DNA from: Candidatus Delongbacteria bacterium
GTDB taxonomy: Bacteria > UBA4055
Direction: 5' to 3'
Assembly (NCBI GenBank): GCA_003477045.1
Contig: DMTS01000130.1
Location: 1-7,508, forward strand
Length of the DNA stretch: 7,508 bases
Positions 1-5,861 of this stretch are shown here, one piece after another; positions within the stretch are counted from its first letter, which is position 1; the number at the start of each line of letters is the position of its first letter. A model generated the notes under the pieces. That model made no database searches. It had not been told where the DNA came from and saw only the letters and a program-made list of their open reading frames with translations. The translations under genes and the position numbers were made by a program.

Positions 1-414
1 TGCGAAAATGTGATCCATCTTCACGGTAAACTGAGAGAATTGAGATGCGAAATGTGCGGGCATTTATTTGATATCGGCTACAGATCGATAAAAGATATAC
101 CCGAATGTCCTTCCTGTAAAAGTCATGCTTTAAGACATCACATTGTTATGTTCGGTGAGCCTGCACCTTTCTATCAGAAGCTCTATAACGAACTCGCTTC
201 AACAGAACTGCTTGTTGTAATAGGCACATCAGGCGAAGTGCTGCCTGTAGATCAGTTCGCATCATACGCAAAATATTCTATTCTGAACAATCTTGAACAT
301 TCAATGGCTATAAATCACATGATATTTACTCATACCTTTTACGAAAAGGCTACAACGGCAGCTCCTAAGATCAAAAAACTTATCGAAAAATATTTCGAGA
401 CCGGAAAAGTATGA
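1..414 (+). CDS. Sir2-family NAD-dependent protein deacylase, C-terminal part (5' end outside window)
   Basis: The reading frame is open from the first base, so this is the 3' part of a gene that begins upstream; the GTG at base 10 is an internal valine, not a start. Counting from the first codon, the fragment shows the sirtuin LHG motif with the catalytic histidine (residue 8) and the zinc ribbon CxxC...CxxC (Cys16, Cys19, Cys36, Cys39). An FGE loop and the NAD-binding GTSGEVLP segment follow, then an 'AIN' strand matching the usual IxxN nucleotide contact. Missing are the N-terminal Rossmann GAGxS segment and the first NAD motifs. Sirtuins remove acyl groups from lysines using NAD in the cytoplasm. 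The C-terminus (FYEKATTAAPKIKKLI) looks complete and ends in a normal TGA. The substrate cannot be told from the sequence. The gene converges on lpxD and is not part of the minus-strand operon. Confidence 0.93.
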   Translation, partial: CENVIHLHGKLRELRCEMCGHLFDIGYRSIKDIPECPSCKSHALRHHIVMFGEPAPFYQKLYNELASTELLVVIGTSGEVLPVDQFASYAKYSILNNLEHSMAINHMIFTHTFYEKATTAAPKIKKLIEKYFETGKV

Positions 415-494
415 ACAGATCTTAATCTTCTAGTTTTTTATCCGCATAAAATCAGTTCAGAAAACAGCGGAATTTTAGCGGAACGCTTATTAAT
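415..494. other. Convergent intergenic spacer between sir2 and lpxD
   Basis: This 80-nt spacer separates the stops of two genes that face each other, so transcripts from both strands should end here. It contains a 7-bp direct repeat AGCGGAA (466-472 and 477-483), a 4-bp stem AGCG/CGCT with a GAA loop (477-487), and a 5-bp TCCGC/GCGGA pairing (441-445 with 467-471). A T-run (TTTTTT, 434-439) lies downstream of sir2. None of these makes a convincing intrinsic terminator: the stems are short and the U-tract is not directly behind a GC-rich hairpin. No small gene is visible. Confidence 0.4.
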
Positions 495-1535
495 TTAATT
501 CTCTTTAATGTTATCTTCTAAAGCTTTAACAGCTTTTTCAATATCTTTGACTTTATAGATCAGATCCGGAAGTCTGCCTAAGCATGCGTCAATTTTTCTC
601 TGTTTAGCTATCTCTCTACTCGGAGTCCCTGTCACAATGCTCCCGTCCTTAAGATTGCCCGCTATTCCTGCCTGAGCGCCTATCATAACTCCGTTACCGA
701 TCGAAATATGCCCGACGAATCCGACCTGACCGCCGATCATACAGTGCTGGCCTATCTTCGTGCTCCCTGATACTCCGGACTGCGCAGCCATTACGGTATT
801 GGAACCTATCTCGACATTGTGCGCGATCTGAAGCAGGTTATCCAGCTTGGCTCCCTTTCTGATGATAGTCGAACCTAAAGTAGCTCTGTCAATACAGGTA
901 TTGGCGCCTATCTCGACATTATCTTCGATAACAACATTACCTACCTGCGGGATCTTGTCGTATTCAGACTGATTAGGCGCAAAACCGAAACCGTCGCTGC
1001 CTATTACTGCACCGTTCTGAATTATCACATTATTACCGATCACGCAGTTTTCCCGGATCGATACATTTGAATAAATTATAACATTATTACCGATCTTAAC
1101 ATTCTGCCCGATAGTAACATTCGATTGTATCTGGGCGTTATCCCCTATTGTACTGCCTGATCCTACGGAAACAAAGGCTCCGATTGAGGGGTCTTTACCG
1201 ACCGCAGCGGTATCATTGATATATGAAAGTTTATTTATGCCTTTTTCCGCTACGGGAATGACAGGGTGGAAAGCAATAAGTATCTTCAAAAAAGCCTGAT
1301 AAGGATTTTCAACTTTTAAAAGCGGAATATTTTTTTCGGTATTGAAATCTTTCGGAACGATCACCGCAGCAGCTCCGGTTGAATCTATCAGATGAAAATA
1401 TTTCGGATTATGAAGAAAAGTTATCTCAGACTTGCCTGCTGTTTCTATCTTGGCTATATCGGTGATCTCTATTTCGGGACTGTCAGTAACGGCACCGATC
1501 AGCTCAGCTATATTTTTCAAAGTCATTTTCATCAT
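495..1535 (-). CDS. lpxD: UDP-3-O-acylglucosamine N-acyltransferase LpxD
   Basis: LpxD transfers an acyl chain from acyl-ACP to the 2-amino group of UDP-3-O-acyl-glucosamine, the third step of lipid A synthesis, in the cytoplasm. At 346 residues it has the family length. The N-terminal uridine-binding domain carries the ITFLHNPKY motif (Phe40, Asn43). A left-handed beta-helix of hexapeptide repeats runs from about 105 to 305, including GFGFAPN (182-188). The expected catalytic histidine is His239 in LLQIAHNVEIG, and the C-terminal helical tail contains LGRLPDL. The hexapeptide periodicity shows in the DNA: a 15-bp exact repeat (1027-1041 and 1081-1095) is spaced 54 bp, or three hexapeptides. 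Three in-frame ATGs (1535, 1532, 1526) sit behind AGGAG; the first leaves only a 3-nt gap and the second 6 nt, so the true start may be 1532. It is the last gene of the operon, 6 nt after the porX-like stop. The acyl-chain preference cannot be read from the sequence. Confidence 0.97.
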   Translation of the reverse strand: MMKMTLKNIAELIGAVTDSPEIEITDIAKIETAGKSEITFLHNPKYFHLIDSTGAAAVIVPKDFNTEKNIPLLKVENPYQAFLKILIAFHPVIPVAEKGINKLSYINDTAAVGKDPSIGAFVSVGSGSTIGDNAQIQSNVTIGQNVKIGNNVIIYSNVSIRENCVIGNNVIIQNGAVIGSDGFGFAPNQSEYDKIPQVGNVVIEDNVEIGANTCIDRATLGSTIIRKGAKLDNLLQIAHNVEIGSNTVMAAQSGVSGSTKIGQHCMIGGQVGFVGHISIGNGVMIGAQAGIAGNLKDGSIVTGTPSREIAKQRKIDACLGRLPDLIYKVKDIEKAVKALEDNIKEN

Positions 1536-1538
1536 TAT

Positions 1539-1543
1539 CTCCT
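1539..1543 (-). promoter_or_regulatory. Shine-Dalgarno AGGAG of lpxD, overlapping the upstream stop codon
   Basis: On the minus strand the sequence reads TAGGAG, so the TAG stop of the porX-like gene supplies the AG of the lpxD ribosome-binding site. Ribosomes ending on the first gene lie directly over the start signal of the next, as expected for translational coupling. Spacing favours the second of the three tandem ATG codons. Confidence 0.7.
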
Positions 1544-3095
1544 ATTTCTTCTTCTTTAATGTCAGAACCGGAAGTATCATCTCTTCGATGCTGACCCCTC
1601 CATGCTGAAATGAATTTTTGATTTGTTTATAAAAATCGTTCAGATTTTTTTCAAACACAAAGCAGTGGTCCTCTTTCGCAAGTATCATGTTCATGCCTTT
1701 AAATACTGAAGGCATCTTGTATTCGGTAGGCTTCTGCCAGTATAATGTCTGTTTTTTGTTCGAAGTTGTCAGGTTTTTGCCGAATTTCATTCTGAGACCA
1801 CTACTTATATTACCGTCTCCGGACACTTTTGTAAATTTATTTATCAGCTTCGCGCCGTGGTCTGTAGTTATCACGATCTTAAATCCCAGATCTCCCAGAG
1901 AGTTTATAATTCGCTGAAGAGCTGAATTTTCAAACCAGCTTCTGATCGTTGAACGGTAAGAACTCTCGGTGAACATCATTTCGCTTAAAAGTTCGTCCTT
2001 TTTTCTGTTATGGATAAGAAAATCCACCATATTGACGACCATCGCAAAAAGCTGCGAGTCTTTCAGATCATTTATAGCTGATTCAATCTTTGAAAACTCT
2101 TCGATTTTAAACACTTTGCTGTATTTTAATTTTTTACCGAGATCGATCCCCATCGAAACAAGTTTCTTTTCTAAAAGCTCATGTTCGAAACGGTTGCTGC
2201 TTTTTTCGTCTTCAAAATTATCTGAATATATTTCCGGATATTTTTCCTCTATCTCCGAAGGTAAAAGCCCTGAGAACAAAGCGTTTCTTGCGAACTGGGT
2301 GGCTGTCGGTAGGATTGAGAAATAAGAATTCTTTGTGATCGTGAATCTGTCTTTAAGCAATTCCTCGATTATGCTCATCTGGTCGTAAGGAAAACAGTCT
2401 ATCACTATCAGTGCAGTTTTTTCTTTCCTTAAATCTGGAATAACAAACCTGTCCAGTACATCTGTTGAAAGCAGAGGCTTGTCAGGTCCGCCGGTTAACC
2501 ATTTGCCGTAATTTTCCTGTATATAGCTTCCGAAAATCACATTGGCATTAGCCCTCAGATCATCAAAAGTAGCCGCCAGATTACTGTCTTTTATTTCATC
2601 AAGTCTTAAATTCCAGCCGGTGATCATCCCGTTGATCGTTATCCAGTCATCAAATGACGGATCCTTATCCAGCATGCCCGATATTATCTTATAATTTTTA
2701 ATATAACTTTTGGAAAGATTTTCTGTTATCAGATCCTCTTTCTCGAGGTTTTTTCTGATTGTCAGGTAAAGCTGAAGCGGACTCACCGGCTTTGTAAGAT
2801 AATCGTCTATCATGCCGCCGACAGCTTCAAGAAAGATCCCTTCCTCTTCGGATTTTGTTACCATAATTGCTTTTATTGCAGTATCCACAGCTTTGATCTG
2901 CCTGAGAGTTTCCAGCCCGTCAAGGCCTACCATCATCTCATCCAGTATCGCAAGATCATAATTTTTTTCTTTGATCATTTTTACGGCATCGTAACCGTTG
3001 GTTGCAGTGTCTATTTCATAGCCCTTTTTCTCAAGATACATTATGTGCGGTCTTAATAATGATATCTCATCATCCACCCAGATTATTTTATTCAT
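1542..3095 (-). CDS. porX: PorX-like response regulator with PglZ phosphodiesterase-type effector domain
   Basis: At 517 residues this matches the usual PorX length and architecture. The N-terminal receiver domain (about 1-120) has acidic residues Asp8/Asp9, phospho-acceptor Asp52 in LDEMM, Thr80 and Lys102 (TKPV). A helical linker (about 125-220) follows, then a PglZ domain of the alkaline phosphatase superfamily (about 225-515). Candidate metal and catalytic residues are Asp233 (IDCFPYD), Thr264/Thr266 in LPTATQFARN, Asp358 and His362 (DxxxH), Asp412-His413 (TTDHG) and His498 (QHGG). In Bacteroidota, PorX acts with histidine kinase PorY in controlling type IX secretion, and its PglZ domain has been reported to cleave oligonucleotides. 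All expected catalytic residues appear present, so it is probably an active enzyme gated by phosphorylation. The start is firm: ATG 7 nt behind GGAGG, overlapping the preceding stop as ATGA. No cognate kinase or secretion gene is in the window, so control of type IX secretion here is inference. Confidence 0.9.
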   Translation of the reverse strand: MNKIIWVDDEISLLRPHIMYLEKKGYEIDTATNGYDAVKMIKEKNYDLAILDEMMVGLDGLETLRQIKAVDTAIKAIMVTKSEEEGIFLEAVGGMIDDYLTKPVSPLQLYLTIRKNLEKEDLITENLSKSYIKNYKIISGMLDKDPSFDDWITINGMITGWNLRLDEIKDSNLAATFDDLRANANVIFGSYIQENYGKWLTGGPDKPLLSTDVLDRFVIPDLRKEKTALIVIDCFPYDQMSIIEELLKDRFTITKNSYFSILPTATQFARNALFSGLLPSEIEEKYPEIYSDNFEDEKSSNRFEHELLEKKLVSMGIDLGKKLKYSKVFKIEEFSKIESAINDLKDSQLFAMVVNMVDFLIHNRKKDELLSEMMFTESSYRSTIRSWFENSALQRIINSLGDLGFKIVITTDHGAKLINKFTKVSGDGNISSGLRMKFGKNLTTSNKKQTLYWQKPTEYKMPSVFKGMNMILAKEDHCFVFEKNLNDFYKQIKNSFQHGGVSIEEMILPVLTLKKKK

Positions 3096-3829
3096 AAAGA
3101 TACCTCCGAAAATTCTTTCGGAAGCGCATTTATATTAATTTCGGTATAAAATATAGTTAGCTTTGAAGGAGGATTATATGTCCGTAATCTTATTCTTTTC
3201 GGCATCGTATGCCCGACCCGGGAGATAAAATAATCATATTCCTTTTTATATACGAGATCTCTTTCAAAATATTCATCTATCTCTGTTATCAGAAGATTTT
3301 TATTCAGCGTCACAAACTGGTACTTCTTATCTGTGAGCCTGACCCTTATCACAATTCTGTCAGCCTCTCTTCTCACGATATTTACCGAATCTGAGTTCTG
3401 ATCATAGCAGAAAAGTGAATTCTTCAGATCTGTTACGCTTATATTCAGGCCTGTAATTCTATTTATCGAATTTTCATCCCTGACACCTTTTACCAGTATC
3501 TTATTGAAATAATTTACTGCTTTTAAAGAATCTTTATTCATAAAAAGAACCGCTTCTGTCTCACCTACGAGCCCTTTGATCTCTAAATAAACCGTATCAT
3601 TTTTTGAAAGGTAGATATAACCGCTTGACTGATGCTTCTCTGAGGAAGTGGAATATGAAAAATCGAACCTGCCCGATACGGTTCTAATATCCGAGTAGTT
3701 TGCATCAATCGCTTCAGAGATGGTTTTATTATCCGCATTTCCGATATCGAATTGCTTTAAACCTGTGCGGATCGCCGTGCATCCGGTTATAAAGAGCGCT
3801 GCCGATAATATTACAATAATTTTTACCAT
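3092..3829 (-). CDS. DUF4292 / LolB-fold outer-membrane lipoprotein candidate
   Basis: This 245-residue predicted lipoprotein has a short signal peptide ending in the lipobox ITGC (Cys17), with Thr rather than Asp at the following position. The mature part is beta-rich. The stretch from about 45 to 115 fits the DUF4292 family: an 'NYSDIRTVSGRF' opening strand, 'DTVYLEIKGLVGETEAVLF', then 'KDSLKAVNYFNK'. DUF4292 is thought to share the LolB/LolA-type half-barrel that holds lipid or lipoprotein acyl chains. A role in lipoprotein handling at the outer membrane is plausible but unproven. It starts 1 nt after the stop of the exported TPR gene and ends with a 4-nt ATGA overlap into the porX-like gene. 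Only a weak GGA precedes its ATG, so it probably relies on coupling to the upstream gene. The family call is from sequence pattern alone. Confidence 0.8.
   Translation of the reverse strand: MVKIIVILSAALFITGCTAIRTGLKQFDIGNADNKTISEAIDANYSDIRTVSGRFDFSYSTSSEKHQSSGYIYLSKNDTVYLEIKGLVGETEAVLFMNKDSLKAVNYFNKILVKGVRDENSINRITGLNISVTDLKNSLFCYDQNSDSVNIVRREADRIVIRVRLTDKKYQFVTLNKNLLITEIDEYFERDLVYKKEYDYFISRVGHTMPKRIRLRTYNPPSKLTIFYTEININALPKEFSEVSL
3103..3107 (-). promoter_or_regulatory. Strong Shine-Dalgarno GGAGG of the porX-like gene
   Basis: GGAGG lies 7 nt before the ATG and inside the last codons of the upstream DUF4292-type gene. It is the best ribosome-binding site in the window. It fixes the start of the PorX-like protein and shows that this organism uses anti-Shine-Dalgarno pairing. 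Confidence 0.8.
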
Positions 3830-3830
3830 A

Positions 3831-5243
3831 TCAGAATCCGGTCTGAAGTATAAAATTGCTTTTTGATATTATCTCCGAGATGATCACGGCTGTTTTATTA
3901 ATTGACATATTATCAAGATCGCCGGCTTTATTCAGAGCCGCTTTAATATCTGTGTAATGAGAGAATAATTCTTCAGAGCTAGAATGATAAAAGGATTTTT
4001 CATCGGAAAAAATACCGTTCATTATCTTTTCAGCTTCGTCAAATCTGCCCATTTTGAACAATACCCAGGCTTTAGTGTCTAAAAACGTAATGGATTCATT
4101 TTTTTCGGTTATAGCTTTATCGGCATACTCAAGCGCTTTTTCAAGATCTCTAGAACTTTCGGCCAGCTGGTAGGAATAATTGTTCAGAAGTTCAGGATCG
4201 TCCGGGTGTGCTTTAAGTGCCCTTTCATAAGCTGAAAAAGACGCATCTTCCTTTCCGTTCTTTGCGTATTCATTAGCCATTAACTGATAAATATAAGCGC
4301 TGCCTTCCGGATATTTTTCAATTACATTACGGTATATTTTTTCGGCTTTCTTTATTTCATCTTTGCTTATATACAACGCGGCAAGCTGCAGATTAAGCGT
4401 GCTTTGGGGGAATTCTTTCATCCCGTCTAAAAGCAAATTCTTCGCAGTCTTAAAGTCTCCTTTTTCCGAATAATATTCAGCATGATCAGAATAATATTTA
4501 GCTTCACCTATCGTGTACTTTGTCATTTTGTTGAGAACTTCTAAAGCTTTATCCAAATCCTTCATATGTATAAATTCGTCGAAAGCAAATCTGTATGCGA
4601 TGTACGGAAGCTCGATAAATTCATTTTCAAGGCCGGTTAATATTTCATGCACTTTTTCTTTATCTCCGGATGTTTTTGAATAGAACTGCATTGCGATAGT
4701 TACAAAATACAACTTGTAAGTTCTGCTGTATTCGTTTTTTAATATCGCATTCAGAAATTCTTCGAACTGTTCTTTGTCTGTAAAAGAAAAAATATTGTCC
4801 TCAAGTTTCTGATTCATTACCATTGCGGAAGTTATGATCTCGCCGTCAGCGTATAATTCAGATATGATCCTGTCAAGGATGTCGGCCGATCTTGCTTTAT
4901 TTCCATTTTTGGATTCGTTGAGATAAAGATATATACCTGCTCTTCCGAGTTTAAAACCGCTGTCGTACAGTTCGTTTAATATCTTGTACCCTTCTTCATA
5001 ATTACCTGATCTGATATATTCCAGACTCAGGCTGAGCATAACATTGTCAGATTTTGAATACCTGTATGCCCTTTCGTAATATTTTTGAACGCTTTCTGTG
5101 TTCGCAACCTGCTCAGAAAATATCCCCCATAAAAAGTCGGATACTGCATCAGAATTGTAATTAGCATAGTGTTTGTGGGTGAATGAATATACGCCGGTAT
5201 TAAGGGCCAGAACAAATATCAGGAACAGTAATTTATTTTTCAT
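3831..5243 (-). CDS. Exported tetratricopeptide-repeat protein paired with the DUF4292/LolB-type lipoprotein
   Basis: I prefer the ATG at 5243 (470 residues) to the TTG six bases upstream. It begins a clean signal peptide (MKNKLLFLIFVLALNTGVYS) with no lipobox cysteine, so the protein is probably periplasmic or weakly membrane-attached. No Shine-Dalgarno is visible before either start. Helical repeats fill the rest. Clear TPR units lie in the last 200 residues: about 281-314 (PQSTLNLQLAALYISKDEIK), 315-348 (YIYQLMANEYAKNGKEDASF) and 351-385 (DPELLNNYSYQLAESSRDLE), then FLDTKAWVLFKMGRFDEAEK at about 389-408. The 'NNYSYxLA...LDTKAWVLFKxGRxxEA' ending is characteristic of TPR proteins that sit beside lolB in Proteobacteria or beside DUF4292 genes in Bacteroidota, and the same neighbour follows here 1 nt downstream. 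Its likely job is a scaffold for envelope protein or lipoprotein handling. The residue numbers quoted count from the TTG and drop by two from the ATG. Confidence 0.88.
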   Translation of the reverse strand: MKNKLLFLIFVLALNTGVYSFTHKHYANYNSDAVSDFLWGIFSEQVANTESVQKYYERAYRYSKSDNVMLSLSLEYIRSGNYEEGYKILNELYDSGFKLGRAGIYLYLNESKNGNKARSADILDRIISELYADGEIITSAMVMNQKLEDNIFSFTDKEQFEEFLNAILKNEYSRTYKLYFVTIAMQFYSKTSGDKEKVHEILTGLENEFIELPYIAYRFAFDEFIHMKDLDKALEVLNKMTKYTIGEAKYYSDHAEYYSEKGDFKTAKNLLLDGMKEFPQSTLNLQLAALYISKDEIKKAEKIYRNVIEKYPEGSAYIYQLMANEYAKNGKEDASFSAYERALKAHPDDPELLNNYSYQLAESSRDLEKALEYADKAITEKNESITFLDTKAWVLFKMGRFDEAEKIMNGIFSDEKSFYHSSSEELFSHYTDIKAALNKAGDLDNMSINKTAVIISEIISKSNFILQTGF

Positions 5244-5245
5244 AA

Positions 5246-5800
5246 TCAATTGTACAAAGATATCATTATATTGTTTTTGTCGGTTGAAATATAATAAGAA
5301 TTGAACTCATTTTTCAGCCTTATCGTTATTTGCACCGAGTCTTTGAATTCAATGAACTTAACTGTTCTAACTACTGCTTTATTGTACAAATATTTCTTCA
5401 CGGCAGTAGTAAATTTGCCTTTATAGAATGTTATGTTAAAGAAATTATCTCCCGAAAAAAAAGCGGTAACATTATTTCTCGGGTCGTTCCCTGAGTAAGA
5501 GAGCTGGATGAGGATACCGTTAGCTTTTTCTGTTATGCTCATATTTGATATGCTGTAAACCGTATTGTCAGGTGATCTCAGATTGTCGTCTTCTTCGTCA
5601 GTTGTTATTAATTTCTCTTCTGTTATTTCTGCCTCAACCTTCTCTATCTCAGGCTTTTCCACTACTATTCTTTCTTCTGCTTTCTTTTCCGGTTGAACTA
5701 TAATTTCTTTCTTGGGTATAGGTTCTTCTTTTGCTACGGGACTTAAAAATGAACATCCTGCAATTATGCCTGACAATATTATAATGATTATATGTTTCAA
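5246..5800 (-). CDS. Small lipoprotein with charged linker and AMIN-like C-terminal domain
   Basis: This 184-residue protein starts at TTG, supported by GGGAG 5 nt upstream and by the absence of any in-frame ATG between it and the preceding gene. The signal peptide is very short and isoleucine-rich, with lipobox IAGC (Cys16) and Ser next, compatible with outer-membrane sorting by E. coli rules. A Pro/Glu/Lys/Val-rich, low-complexity linker (about 20-75) could span part of the periplasm or peptidoglycan. The C-terminal domain (about 78-184) shows the alternating-strand pattern of AMIN domains: 'NGILIQLSYSG', 'AFFSGDNFFNITFYKG', 'VVRTVKFIEFKDSVQITIRL' and a closing 'NNIMISLYN'. AMIN domains bind peptidoglycan or secretin pores and usually precede an amidase or secretin; here the domain stands alone. 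It begins 58 nt after the AAA/TPR gene and ends 2 nt before the exported TPR start, suggesting co-transcription with the latter. The AMIN assignment is by pattern and moderately sure. Confidence 0.8.
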   Translation of the reverse strand: MKHIIIIILSGIIAGCSFLSPVAKEEPIPKKEIIVQPEKKAEERIVVEKPEIEKVEAEITEEKLITTDEEDDNLRSPDNTVYSISNMSITEKANGILIQLSYSGNDPRNNVTAFFSGDNFFNITFYKGKFTTAVKKYLYNKAVVRTVKFIEFKDSVQITIRLKNEFNSYYISTDKNNIMISLYN

Positions 5801-5805
5801 ACTGA

Positions 5806-5810
5806 CTCCC
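5806..5810 (-). promoter_or_regulatory. Shine-Dalgarno GGGAG deciding the TTG start of the AMIN-like lipoprotein
   Basis: GGGAG is placed 5 nt before a TTG codon that opens directly onto a lipoprotein signal peptide. No ATG or GTG occurs in frame between this site and the upstream gene, so the pairing of GGGAG with TTG is the best-supported start. Confidence 0.65.
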
Positions 5811-5823
5811 GATTTAATAACTT

Positions 5824-5861
5824 TAATTTCAGCCGCACGAAAATGTAATATACTGAAATTA
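5824..5861. repeat. 9-bp perfect inverted repeat in the gap before the lipoprotein gene
   Basis: TAATTTCAG (5824-5832) and its exact complement CTGAAATTA (5853-5861) flank a 20-nt spacer. The right arm includes the TAA stop of the AAA/TPR gene. No T-run follows on the minus strand, so this is not a standard intrinsic terminator. It could be a processing hairpin, an operator-like dyad, or chance in AT-rich DNA. It sits at the only sizeable gap in the minus-strand gene train. Confidence 0.5.

Noticed and set aside
417..439. Possible sir2 terminator: AGAT/ATCT stem followed by TTTTTT
   Set aside because: The stem is only 4 bp and AT-rich, and the T-run does not follow it directly. Too weak to call as a terminator.
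477..487. AGCG-GAA-CGCT hairpin after lpxD
   Set aside because: It has only four base pairs and no U-tract on either strand, so it is noted in the spacer entry but not called as a terminator.
1027..1095. Exact 15-bp direct repeat (1027-1041 and 1081-1095), and a 14-bp repeat at 805-818 and 907-920
   Set aside because: Both lie inside lpxD and encode repeated IGNNV and NVEIG hexapeptides. Their 54-bp and 102-bp spacing is explained by the beta-helix repeats rather than by a mobile or regulatory element.
1969..2325. 118-codon plus-strand open frame
   Set aside because: It is antisense to the PglZ domain of the PorX-like gene, Ser/Phe-rich, with no domain pattern and no convincing ribosome-binding site. 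The smaller plus-strand frames at 1687-1917, 3209-3394, 6354-6575 and 6634-6849 were rejected for the same reasons.
5027..5215. 62-codon minus-strand open frame inside the exported TPR gene
   Set aside because: It overlaps the TPR gene in another frame, lacks family features, and the TPR reading is clearly the real one.
5801..5858. Internal promoter in the gap before the AMIN-like lipoprotein
   Set aside because: The AT-rich gap contains loose matches such as TTACAT and TAAAGT at about 17-nt spacing, but neither they nor a Bacteroidota-type TAnnTTTG box is good enough to support a promoter.
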